Below are positions 49,561 to 57,234 of a stretch of DNA of 64,000 nucleotides, one piece after another. Source of the stretch: Poriferisodalis sp026713105 (lineage in GTDB: Bacteria > Actinomycetota > Acidimicrobiia > Acidimicrobiales > Poriferisodalaceae); assembly GCA_965115995.1 (NCBI GenBank), contig OZ220472.1, positions 1,116,001 through 1,180,000 on the forward strand, written 5' to 3'. Below the pieces are notes generated by a model. It saw only the letters and a program-made list of their open reading frames with translations, made no database searches and had not been told where the DNA came from. A program made the translations under genes and the position numbers. Numbering within the stretch: the stretch's first letter is position 1; the number at the start of each line of letters is the position of its first letter.

Positions 49561-50243
49561 GTCGGCACTGGATCCTCGGCGACTCTGCCGTCGCGCAGTC
49601 TGATGACCGTGGCACCGGTGCTCGTGGCAATCGATGGCTCGTGGGTGGCCACGACGAGGCTCCGTCCCCGGTCGATGGTGAGCTCCTGCAGCAACGACAT
49701 CACGCTCGCTGTGTTGGCTTGGTCGAGTGCGCCCGTTGGCTCGTCGGCAATGACAACTTCGGGGTCCGTCATCAGCGCGCGGGCGATGGCCACACGTTGC
49801 TGCTCGCCGCCTGAGAGTTCGTGAGGCGGATGATCTGATCGATGTGCCAGCCCCACGTCGTCAAGCAGCGCTTGGGCCCGGCTGCGCTGTTCGCGCAGCG
49901 GCTTGCCGTCGAGCAGCTCGGCGATGGCGACGTTCTCCCAGGCGGCCAGACCGGGCAGCAGCAGGAACGACTGGAACACGAATCCAAATGTGCCGCGGCG
50001 ACTCTCTGAGCGCTGGTTGTCTGACAGGGCGGCAACGTCGAGACCGTCGAAGCGCAGCGTGCCAGCGGACGGCTTGTCGATGAGTCCGAGCAGGTGCAGC
50101 AGCGTCGATTTGCCCGAACCGCTGGGACCGGTGACGGTCACGAACTCGCCCGGCCCGATGTCGAGCGACACATCGTCGAGAGCGACAATCTCCTGTGCGC
50201 CGCGCCGGTGGACACGTCTCAGCTTCATGGCGTGAATGTGCAT
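49557..50243 (-). CDS. MacB/LolD-type ABC transporter ATPase
   Basis: 228 residues. Walker A GPSGSGKST (about residue 40), Q-loop FVFQSFLLLPGL (about residue 90), signature LSGGEQQRV (about residue 144) and Walker B VVIADEPTGALD are all intact. The ATG at 50243 lies 7 nt after TAGAAT, giving a leaderless start; upstream in-frame codons would extend into the promoter. The permease gene follows with an ATGA overlap, so the two form one exporter. It is divergent from the PadR gene, its likely regulator. Confidence 0.9.
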   Translation of the reverse strand: MHIHAMKLRRVHRRGAQEIVALDDVSLDIGPGEFVTVTGPSGSGKSTLLHLLGLIDKPSAGTLRFDGLDVAALSDNQRSESRRGTFGFVFQSFLLLPGLAAWENVAIAELLDGKPLREQRSRAQALLDDVGLAHRSDHPPHELSGGEQQRVAIARALMTDPEVVIADEPTGALDQANTASVMSLLQELTIDRGRSLVVATHEPSIATSTGATVIRLRDGRVAEDPVPT

Positions 50244-50250
50244 CGGGACT

Positions 50251-50280
50251 ATTCTATCTGTGTATACCGAATGTGTATTC
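50251..50280. promoter_or_regulatory. Promoter and candidate PadR operator between divergent genes
   Basis: TAGAAT (minus strand, 50256-50251) is the -10 box of the exporter operon. Just upstream lie TGTATACC and TGTATTC, two spaced TGTAT repeats around a small palindrome GTATAC, in an AT-rich stretch typical of PadR sites. Binding here would block the exporter promoter and could affect padR, which begins at 50309. Confidence 0.45.
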
Positions 50281-50308
50281 AACGGCCGGCTTGTGTCACA
50301 CTCGTGGT

Positions 50309-50833
50309 GTGAGCGTGCAACACACCCTGCTCGGCTTCATGGAGGCCAGCCCGCGCCACGGCTATGACTTGAAGCGCTCCTACGACAGCTTCTTCGGCGA
50401 GATGCGACCTCTTCGATTCGGCCAGATCTACGCGACGCTGTCGCGTCTTGAACGTGATGGCCTCGTCGAACTTGCCGAGACTGCACCCGGGCAGGGTCCC
50501 GAGCGCAAGACCTATGCGATCACCGCCGAGGGCGCCACTGACCTCGAGCAGTGGTATGGCGAGCCCGAACCGGCCCAGTCGCCGATCGACAGCGGACTGT
50601 TCCTCAAGGTGACCCTTGCCTTGCTGTCGGGCAGGAACGCCCAACAGATCATCGACGCGCAGCGCGAGATGCACACCGGACGGATGCGAGAACTCACCAA
50701 GGCGAAAGTCGGTGCCGACGAACACACGCGCGTCTTGCTCGACTTTGCCCTGTTCCATCTGGAGGCGGACCTGCGCTGGATGGACCACACCGCCCAGCGG
50801 CTGGGCGAGCTCCGGCGCGCACTCACACCGTGA
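50309..50833 (+). CDS. PadR-family transcriptional regulator
   Basis: 174 residues: an N-terminal winged helix (HTLLGFMEASPRHGYDLKR, RFGQIYATLSRLERDGLVE, then the wing ERKTYAITAEG) and a C-terminal helical dimerisation domain (SGLFLKVTLALLSGRN). The start is a GTG at 50309 directly behind a possible -10 box (CACACT), with no ribosome site, so leaderless translation is likely. It overlaps the following ATPase gene (GTGA). PadR proteins typically repress MacB-like exporters until a ligand binds. Confidence 0.85.
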   Translation: MSVQHTLLGFMEASPRHGYDLKRSYDSFFGEMRPLRFGQIYATLSRLERDGLVELAETAPGQGPERKTYAITAEGATDLEQWYGEPEPAQSPIDSGLFLKVTLALLSGRNAQQIIDAQREMHTGRMRELTKAKVGADEHTRVLLDFALFHLEADLRWMDHTAQRLGELRRALTP

Positions 50834-51507
50834 CGCCGATTGTCGAGACCGTCGGCGTCACCCGGGTCTTCGGCACTGACGGGAACGTCACCGCGCTCGA
50901 CGATGTATCGCTCAGCATCGCCTACGGCGAGTTCGTCGCGATTCAGGGGCCGAGTGGGTGCGGCAAGTCCACTCTGCTCCATCTGTTGGGTGGGCTTGAC
51001 ACGCCGACGGCGGGCACGGTGCGTTTCGGGGACGTGGATCTCGCCACATTGACCGACAACGAGCGCACGCGGCTGCGTCTCGACGCCATCGGCATCGTGT
51101 TACCGATCGTCGAGCTCGTCCCGACACTGACGACCTGGGAGAACGTCGCGATCTCGTTGCTGCTTGACGGCCGGCCCATGGCGGAGGGGCAGGATCGGGC
51201 CGCCGAATTGCTTGAAGCGGTCAAGCTGCCGGGCCGGGTTCTCACGATTGCCTCACGGCTGTCGACGGGGGAGGCCCAGCGTGTCGCTGTCGCGCGGGCA
51301 ATCTTCAACGATCCGCAGCTGCTGCTCGCCGACGAGCCGACGTCTTTCTTGGACAGCGTGCGGTCCGATGAGATTGTTGGTCTCTTGCGAACGTTGGCAA
51401 ACAACGGCCGCACCATCGTCATGGCGACCCACGAGGCCCGCGCCGCTGCGTTCGCCGACCGCTCGATTCGCCTGCTCGATGGTCGTGTGGTTCAAGACTC
51501 ATCCTGA
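50830..51507 (+). CDS. ABC transporter ATPase with altered Q-loop
   Basis: 225 residues, starting at a GTG overlapping the padR stop. Walker A GPSGCGKST (about residue 41) and Walker B LLLADEPTSFLD are present, but the Q-loop region reads GIVLPIVELVPTL where the family has the glutamine of a VFQ motif, and the signature is LSTGEAQRV rather than LSGGQ. It resembles MacB/LolD ATPases, yet no second permease gene lies nearby; it could pair with the divergent FtsX-type permease or have a regulatory role. Whether it hydrolyses ATP normally is doubtful. Confidence 0.75.
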   Translation: MTPIVETVGVTRVFGTDGNVTALDDVSLSIAYGEFVAIQGPSGCGKSTLLHLLGGLDTPTAGTVRFGDVDLATLTDNERTRLRLDAIGIVLPIVELVPTLTTWENVAISLLLDGRPMAEGQDRAAELLEAVKLPGRVLTIASRLSTGEAQRVAVARAIFNDPQLLLADEPTSFLDSVRSDEIVGLLRTLANNGRTIVMATHEARAAAFADRSIRLLDGRVVQDSS

Positions 51508-51508
51508 A

Positions 51509-51537
51509 ATTAGATCTAATCTAAAATCAGATATACT
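51509..51537 (+). promoter_or_regulatory. Fur/PerR-like box and leaderless promoter of fur-katG
   Basis: An AT-rich block holds the palindrome TTAGATCTAA (51510-51519) followed by ATCTAAAATCAGAT, giving overlapping TTAGAT-type half-sites. TATACT (51532-51537) lies 6 nt before the ATG at 51544, so the transcript starts at the A of the start codon. The arrangement fits autoregulation by the Fur-family protein. Confidence 0.6.
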
Positions 51538-51543
51538 GCTGCC

Positions 51544-51984
51544 ATGGCCGAGGCCCAGCAGATGCTGCGGGAGCGTGGGATACAGGTGACCGCACAGCGG
51601 TTGGCTGTGTTCGGTGCCGTCGCGGCGCGACCGCATGCCACTGCTGACGATCTGGTCGACGATGTGCGTGCCAGTATCGGGTCAGTATCCAGACAGGCAG
51701 TATTCGATGCCTTGGGAATGTTGACCGAACAAGGTCTGATCCGGCGGATCCAGCCGGCACGGTCGGCGGCCCGATACGAGGACCGGGTCGACGACAACCA
51801 TCACCACTTGGTGTGCCGCGGGTGCGCCCGGATGGTCGACGTCGACTGCGCCGTGGGATACCGGCCGTGCCTCGAGGCCGCCGACGACTACGGCTTCGTG
51901 ATCGACGAGGCCGAAGTCATCTATTGGGGCTATTGCCCGGATTGCACGACAACAGCTCAAACAACAGCCAAGGAGCAGCAATGA
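51544..51984 (+). CDS. furA: Fur-family regulator (FurA/PerR-like)
   Basis: 146 residues: a winged helix in about residues 1-80 (RGIQVTAQRLAVFGAVAARP is typical) and a C-terminal domain with the regulatory metal site NHHLVCRGCARMVDVDC and the structural zinc pair YCPDC near residue 134. The katG start overlaps its stop (ATGA). A Fur-family gene fused in translation to katG is the classical actinobacterial FurA layout, where loss of the metal under peroxide derepresses katG. Confidence 0.88.
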   Translation: MAEAQQMLRERGIQVTAQRLAVFGAVAARPHATADDLVDDVRASIGSVSRQAVFDALGMLTEQGLIRRIQPARSAARYEDRVDDNHHHLVCRGCARMVDVDCAVGYRPCLEAADDYGFVIDEAEVIYWGYCPDCTTTAQTTAKEQQ

Positions 51985-54197
51985 GTGACACCACCGCCAC
52001 GACCGAAGCAACCTCGGGGGCCGGCAGATGCCCGGTGTTGCATGACCCCGCGTACATGGGCTCGCTGGCCAATCAGCAGTGGTGGCCCGAGCAGCTCAAT
52101 CTGCGGCCGCTGGGCAAGAACTCCCCGCTGATCGACCCCACCGACGAGCAGTACGACTACGCCGCCGAGTTCGGGACCCTCGATCTCGCAGCCGTCAAGG
52201 CCGACCTCGCCGAGGTGATGACCACCTCACAGGATTGGTGGCCAGCCGACTTCGGCCACTACGGCCCGCTCATCATCCGCATGGCGTGGCACAGCGCCGG
52301 CACCTACCGCATCCACGACGGCCGCGGCGGCGGCGGCTCGGGCTCGCACCGATTCGCACCGCTCAACAGCTGGCCCGACAACGCCAACCTGGACAAGGCT
52401 CGCCGGCTGCTGTGGCCGGTCAAGCAGAAGTACGGCCGCAAGATCTCCTGGGCCGATCTGATGATCCTGGCCGGCAATGTGGCGCTGGAGTCGATGGGCT
52501 TTGAGACCTTCGGCTTCGGCGGCGGCCGGGAAGACGTGTGGGAGCCCGAGGAGGACATCTACTGGGGCCCCGAGACCGTCTGGCTCGACGACGAGCGCTA
52601 CAGCGGGGATCGGGACCTGGCCGACCCGCTCGGCGCCGTGCAGATGGGTCTCATCTATGTGAACCCCGAGGGGCCCAACGGCACGCCGGATCCGCTGGCC
52701 GCCGCAAGGGACATCCGGGAGACCTTTGCTCGCATGGCCATGGACGACGAGGAGACTGTGGCTCTGATCGCCGGCGGTCACACCTTCGGCAAGACGCACG
52801 GTGCCGCTGATGGCGACGCTCACGTCGGCCCCGAACCTGAAGGCGCCGCCCTGGAAGAACAGGGCCTCGGCTGGACGAGCACATTCGGCAGCGGCAAGGC
52901 AGGCGACTCGATCACCAGCGGCCTCGAAGGCATCTGGACGCCCACACCGGTGACGTGGGACAACACGTTCTTCGAGGTGCTGTTCGGCTACGAGTGGGAG
53001 CTGTCCCAGAGCCCAGCGGGTGCACATCAGTGGGTGCCCACCGATCCAGCTGCGGCCGACACCGTGCCCGACGCGCACGATCCGTCGAAACGGCACGCGC
53101 CGGTCATGCTCACGACCGACTTGTCGCTGCGGATGGACCCCATCTACGAGCCGATCTCGCGGCGCTTCCTCGAGAATCCCGACGAGTTCGCTGATGCCTT
53201 TGCGCGGGCCTGGTACAAGCTCACCCACCGCGACATGGGCCCGGCCTCGCGCTACCTAGGACCGGAGGTGCCTGACGAGGTTCTGATCTGGCAGGACCCG
53301 GTTCCCGCTGTCGACCACGAGCTAGTCGACGACGTCGACGTCGCAGCGCTGAAAGCCACGATTCTCGAATCGGGCCTGTCGGTTTCCGAGCTGGTCAAGG
53401 CCGCATGGGCATCTGCGTCGACGTTCCGTGACAGCGACATGCGAGGCGGGGCCAACGGTGCCCGAATCCGGCTCGCACCCCAGAATGGCTGGGAAGCCAA
53501 CGACCCAGCCGAGCTGGCGGGCGTGCTCACGGCACTGGAATCCATCCAGGCGGCGTTCAACAGCGCCCAGAACGGTTCGAAGCGAGTGTCGCTGGCGGAC
53601 TTGATCGTGCTGGGCGGGTGTGCCGGCATTGAGCAGGCGGCCCGCAATGCTGGCCACGACGTGGTGGTGCCGTTCTCGCCGGGTCGCACCGATGCCTCGG
53701 CGGATCAGACCGACGCCGAGTCCTTCGCGGTGCTCGAGCCCACGGCCGATGGGTTCCGCAACTACTGGCGAGACGTTGACAAGCGCCGTCCCGAGGTGAT
53801 GCTGGTGGACCGGTCGAGCCTGCTGTCATTGACGGCGCCGGAGATGACGGTGCTGGTCGGCGGCCTGCGGGCGATCGGCGCCAACACCGGGGGTTCGTCT
53901 CTGGGCGTCCTCACCGATCGCGCTGGCTCACTGACCAACGACTTCTTCGTGAACTTGCTGGACATGGACACCGAATGGCAGGTGTCCGACACCGAGCACG
54001 TCTATGAGGGCCGCGACCGCGCCTCGGGTGATCGCAAGTGGACTGCCAGTGCGGTCGACCTCGTGTTCGGCTCGAACTCGCAGCTGCGGGCGATTGCCGA
54101 GGTGTACGGCTGTGACGACGCCGAAGCCAAGTTCGTCGCCGACTTCGTGGCGGCCTGGCACAAGGTGATGGACCTCGACCGGTTCGATCTGGCCTGA
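51981..54197 (+). CDS. katG: Catalase-peroxidase
   Basis: 738 residues with both halves of the duplicated peroxidase fold. The distal active site is RMAWHSAGTYR (about residue 91), the tyrosine of LIYVNPEGPNG (about residue 219) would form the cross-linked tryptophan-tyrosine-methionine adduct, and the proximal heme histidine is in IAGGHTFGKTHG (about residue 260). It destroys hydrogen peroxide in the cytoplasm. The length is normal and no catalytic residue is missing. It is translationally coupled to the Fur-family gene upstream. Confidence 0.95.
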   Translation: MSDTTATTEATSGAGRCPVLHDPAYMGSLANQQWWPEQLNLRPLGKNSPLIDPTDEQYDYAAEFGTLDLAAVKADLAEVMTTSQDWWPADFGHYGPLIIRMAWHSAGTYRIHDGRGGGGSGSHRFAPLNSWPDNANLDKARRLLWPVKQKYGRKISWADLMILAGNVALESMGFETFGFGGGREDVWEPEEDIYWGPETVWLDDERYSGDRDLADPLGAVQMGLIYVNPEGPNGTPDPLAAARDIRETFARMAMDDEETVALIAGGHTFGKTHGAADGDAHVGPEPEGAALEEQGLGWTSTFGSGKAGDSITSGLEGIWTPTPVTWDNTFFEVLFGYEWELSQSPAGAHQWVPTDPAAADTVPDAHDPSKRHAPVMLTTDLSLRMDPIYEPISRRFLENPDEFADAFARAWYKLTHRDMGPASRYLGPEVPDEVLIWQDPVPAVDHELVDDVDVAALKATILESGLSVSELVKAAWASASTFRDSDMRGGANGARIRLAPQNGWEANDPAELAGVLTALESIQAAFNSAQNGSKRVSLADLIVLGGCAGIEQAARNAGHDVVVPFSPGRTDASADQTDAESFAVLEPTADGFRNYWRDVDKRRPEVMLVDRSSLLSLTAPEMTVLVGGLRAIGANTGGSSLGVLTDRAGSLTNDFFVNLLDMDTEWQVSDTEHVYEGRDRASGDRKWTASAVDLVFGSNSQLRAIAEVYGCDDAEAKFVADFVAAWHKVMDLDRFDLA

Positions 54198-54255
54198 GTT
54201 GACCTGAGCTTCGCCTTCGGGCCCGGCACTACGTTGGGCGGCGGGGGATGAGCCC

Positions 54256-55089
54256 ATGACCGAACGCCCGCGGCCGCTCATGATCGGCGCCACGGCTGCT
54301 GATCCGAAGCGAGCGGTCTACATCTGGAACGCCATCCGCAAGTACTTCAACGAGGCTGGCCTCGAGACGGAGTATGCGCTGTATTCCACCTACGACGCGC
54401 TGGGCAGCGCCGTGCTGGACGGCCACGTCGACATTGCGTGGAACGCCCCGATGGCACACGCCCAGCTGTTGCTGCAGTCCCCGAGTGCATGCCGGACGCT
54501 GGCGATGCGCGACACCGACGAGGATGTTCACTCGTTCATCGTCGCCCGAGCCGACGCTGCCATCGCCGATCTCGAGGACCTGCGCGGCCGGCGGCTCGCC
54601 ATGGGCGTGGACATCTCCAGCGAGTTGTACTTGCTGCCGGCGGCACAGCTCGCTCAGGACGGCTTCGATGTCAGGTCAGACTGTGAGCTCGTCGAGCTCG
54701 AAGCCACCGAGTACTCCAACTTGCAGCGGTGGGTGGACGACCGAACGATCTTCGGGGCCGTCATGGACGGTCGGGCCGACGCCGGTGTCATCTTCGAGCC
54801 GTGGCTCGGGTATCTGCTGCGTCGCCATGAGCTGGGCGCGGACGACATCGTCGAGGTGTGGCGCACACGTCCCTACTGTCACTGCGCGTTCACCTCCGGT
54901 CCGAGTCTGAGCGACGACACATGCGAGCAGTTCGTAGAACTCCTCGTCGCCATGGACCCCGCCGATCCCGAGATCGCCGAGATGATGCGCATGGAGCACC
55001 TGTCCAAATGGGTGCGAGCCACCGACGACGGCTGGAGCGACCTCATGGGCGCGGTCGAGCACGCTGACCTGGTCGGCAAGATCTTCTAG
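54256..55089 (+). CDS. PhnD-like binding protein without a signal peptide
   Basis: 277 residues of the PhnD/phosphate-phosphonate type periplasmic-binding fold: LMIGATAADPKRAVYIWNAI at the start, AVLDGHVDIAWNAPMAHAQL (about residue 55) and MDGRADAGVIFEPW late. There is no signal peptide or lipobox, so it should stay in the cytoplasm, and there are no transporter genes nearby. It may serve as a ligand-binding sensor or an enzyme-like module. It follows katG with a 58-nt gap. Function unknown. Confidence 0.65.
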   Translation: MTERPRPLMIGATAADPKRAVYIWNAIRKYFNEAGLETEYALYSTYDALGSAVLDGHVDIAWNAPMAHAQLLLQSPSACRTLAMRDTDEDVHSFIVARADAAIADLEDLRGRRLAMGVDISSELYLLPAAQLAQDGFDVRSDCELVELEATEYSNLQRWVDDRTIFGAVMDGRADAGVIFEPWLGYLLRRHELGADDIVEVWRTRPYCHCAFTSGPSLSDDTCEQFVELLVAMDPADPEIAEMMRMEHLSKWVRATDDGWSDLMGAVEHADLVGKIF

Positions 55090-55271
55090 CCGAACGCGCC
55101 CAAGCCGGTCCAACTCGATTGTGAACTCTTGGGGGCCACGCCCGAACGCGGACCTCCTTTGTGTTCAGATCAGGACTGCTGTCGAGAACGCCGTGTGCAT
55201 CGACTCGCTGGTTTCCGTGACCACGCCGGAAGTGCCATTGAAGTCGTGAGGTTTGCTTAGGAGACCTCTAC

Positions 55272-55979
55272 CTACTTGCAGGCGGCGTTGGATTCGCAGC
55301 GGTCCAGGCAACGATGGAGGTAGCTTGCGAATCCAAGGAGTTCCAGCACCTGAACTGCATCGTCGTCGTGTTCCCAACGGTCTTCATGGGCGCGTGGGTT
55401 GCGGATCCCGACCATCGCCCCTTGCATCATGAAACGCAAACCTTGGTGCTCGTTCTGATTCGACTCGGTCGAGAGATCGCTCATTTGCAACTGCGGTGAG
55501 TCGCTGAACGTCCATCCCATGAGCTTCATTCCGTCCTTCGCGGAGCCCGTAAGTCTCTTGACCCGGTTGTTTACGCTCTGGAACGCACTCCGAATGGCCT
55601 CCTGATGAAGGCCGCTTGTATACGCCTTGCGGCTGGCTCTGACCACACTTGCGTGGAGGTCTCGGTTTGCGAACACGGACGTCGGGGTAGGTCTCGCCGC
55701 GGTGGCCGAGGGCGTTGAAGTCCCATTCCCATTCGAGGACGGCAGTGCCTGGACCGAGGTTGGGCGTGAAGAGGCCAGCTGTCCGACCTCAATAAGAGTC
55801 GCGTCGTCGACGCCGTACCGTTCTAGTTTCACCCCCTTTTCGTGAGCGATGACATAGAGAGCATGAGACCGGGACATGAGCTGATTCTTGATGCGCGTCG
55901 TAATCCTGTTGGACAGATTCTGCTGACTCCAGTTCATCTTCTCGCGAAGGGCAGCTCGGATTGAGTAGTCGTCAGCCAT
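55272..55979 (-). CDS. TIGR02391 (Ymh) family protein with a HEPN-type motif
   Basis: 235 residues. The N-terminal 110 residues look like a helical DNA- or protein-binding part and a serine/proline-rich linker. The conserved domain begins at DLHASVVRASRKAYTSGLHQ (about residue 105), with the block GLRFMMQGAMVGIRNPRAHE (about residue 185). RNPRAH fits the R-x4-H catalytic motif of HEPN ribonucleases, which often act as toxins or abortive-infection effectors. Its start overlaps the end of the upstream small HTH gene by 8 nt. The ATG at 55979 has AAGAAGG. RNase activity is inferred from the motif alone. Confidence 0.7.
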   Translation of the reverse strand: MADDYSIRAALREKMNWSQQNLSNRITTRIKNQLMSRSHALYVIAHEKGVKLERYGVDDATLIEVGQLASSRPTSVQALPSSNGNGTSTPSATAARPTPTSVFANRDLHASVVRASRKAYTSGLHQEAIRSAFQSVNNRVKRLTGSAKDGMKLMGWTFSDSPQLQMSDLSTESNQNEHQGLRFMMQGAMVGIRNPRAHEDRWEHDDDAVQVLELLGFASYLHRCLDRCESNAACK

Positions 55980-56202
55980 CGGCCTTCTTTGCACGGTTCA
56001 CGGCGCTGCGAACCGACGCCGTGCTGTCGCCGAGGAACGTGCCGATACGCGCGTTTTCGAACCCAGCTCGTGAGAGCGCAACGATGTAGTCGGATTTGTT
56101 CTCAAAACAGAGGCGAAGTGCTACTGCCTGAAGCACCACAGACTCGTCAGTCAGTCGAATGAGGTCTTGCAGATCTGCCTTAGGATCCTGCTCTGGCACC
56201 AC
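55972..56202 (-). CDS. Small sigma-region-4-like helix-turn-helix protein (copy 3 of 3)
   Basis: 76 residues from a GTG. An N-terminal helical half (DLIRLTDESVVLQAVALRL) is followed by a helix-turn-helix, SRAGFENARIGTFLGDSTAS with VRSAVNRAKKA after it, matching the C-terminal halves of the two upstream small proteins. It begins directly after the stop of the previous gene and overlaps the TIGR02391 gene. The three look like diverged paralogues. A role in DNA binding, perhaps as regulator or antitoxin of the HEPN protein, is inferred. Confidence 0.65.
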   Translation of the reverse strand: MVPEQDPKADLQDLIRLTDESVVLQAVALRLCFENKSDYIVALSRAGFENARIGTFLGDSTASVRSAVNRAKKADG

Positions 56203-56400
56203 TTACACCTTTCTTTTTGCTCTGCTGAGCGCTACTTGCACCGTGTTTGGAGTGGTGCCGAGTAGCTCAGCGATGCGTTTGGGTCCCAGACCAGCCTTTC
56301 CCAACTCGCGGATCGCATCTGCTTGTGTCGGTAGCTGGAGCCGAATCAACGTCGCCAGGAGCCGGCCGACCTCGTCGAGTGACTCGATCTCGGGTGCCAT
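56203..56400 (-). CDS. Small sigma-region-4-like helix-turn-helix protein (copy 2 of 3)
   Basis: 65 residues from an ATG with AAGGAG about 11 nt upstream. A helix (EVGRLLATLIRLQLPTQADA) leads to the HTH, KAGLGPKRIAELLGTTPNTV with QVALSRAKRK after it, a typical sigma-70 region 4 or LuxR-like form. It starts 2 nt after the preceding stop, with no gap to the next gene. It is the shortest and most regular of the three copies. Confidence 0.7.
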   Translation of the reverse strand: MAPEIESLDEVGRLLATLIRLQLPTQADAIRELGKAGLGPKRIAELLGTTPNTVQVALSRAKRKV

Positions 56401-56402
56401 GG

Positions 56403-56636
56403 CTATTTCTTCTCCTTGCCAAGCGCCTGACTGACCGCCTGGGGCGACTTGCCGAGGATCTGAGCGATTTCCGACTGACTGAGGCCGACATCATGCAGGA
56501 GCCTGTCGATCGACCGCGGCCGCGGCTTCGCCAGGTCGGGATCGTCGACAAGCAGCCGATGCGTATGGATGGCCACTAGGGCCGCGAGCTTGGTGTCGAT
56601 CGATTGAAGCAACTTGACTTCGGAAGACCTATCCAC
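56403..56636 (-). CDS. Small sigma-region-4-like helix-turn-helix protein (copy 1 of 3)
   Basis: 77 residues from a GTG at 56636 with AAAGGAG at good spacing. The N-terminal helix (KLLQSIDTKLAALVAIHTHR) precedes the HTH, GLSQSEIAQILGKSPQAVSQ, ending in a lysine-rich tail. As first gene of the four-gene operon, its promoter lies in the AT-rich region to the right. Its HTH is alignable with the next two genes; the N-terminal parts are less alike. Confidence 0.7.
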   Translation of the reverse strand: MDRSSEVKLLQSIDTKLAALVAIHTHRLLVDDPDLAKPRPRSIDRLLHDVGLSQSEIAQILGKSPQAVSQALGKEKK

Positions 56637-57234
56637 AGGTGCTCCTTTCCAAATCGGGTATGTGTAAGCTTAGCTAATACCACACCGAAGGCCACAGGAC
56701 CTGGGAAGATCACTGTAATGTGCTATGGCTAGCGGCCGCAACGTGAAAGCTGACTCTCATAAGCAAACGTATGTTCTTTTTTTCGCTCCTGTTACAGCAG
56801 GTCAGAGTACCGTATGAAACGGTGAGGGTGTCAGACCAGCATCCATGCTTGATTTGTTCTGGATACTACCTCATAGCGAGTGAATGTACGTTCCTCACGT
56901 CTCGGGAGAGGTGAGGAACTGCCCGAAGGTGGGTCGGGTCACCTCGAAGCACCAGGCGCGAGGTAGGCGCGGTGTGCGGCGTCACGGGCGAGACTGGTGT
57001 CGCAGACGCAGTGACGCAAGCGCTGTGGGATGGTGGTATGGCCAGCGATTGCACACTGTTCAGCGGCACAGGAATCTTCGAAGTTGGCCTGCCAGAGCTT
57101 TCCTAACCTGCAGTCTTGCGGATCGTGTCACAGGCCGTTCGTACCGTGTGCGGATGCGGCGGGCTCTCTTCGATGCGCAGGTGGTACAGCGGCGCTCGGT
57201 CGACGACGAGTTCCAAGCGTGTAATTTGGGCGGC
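56637..57234. other. AT-rich intergenic region between the HEPN operon and the methyltransferase gene
   Basis: About 600 nt, visibly richer in A and T than the neighbourhood, including a run of T near 56777. It should hold the divergent promoters of both transcription units. ACCGT and ACGGT form a perfect inverted repeat at 56809-56823. Nearer the methyltransferase, TACCGT (57142-57147) precedes an in-frame ATG at 57154 by 6 nt, an alternative leaderless start for that gene. No RNA gene was recognised. Confidence 0.5.
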
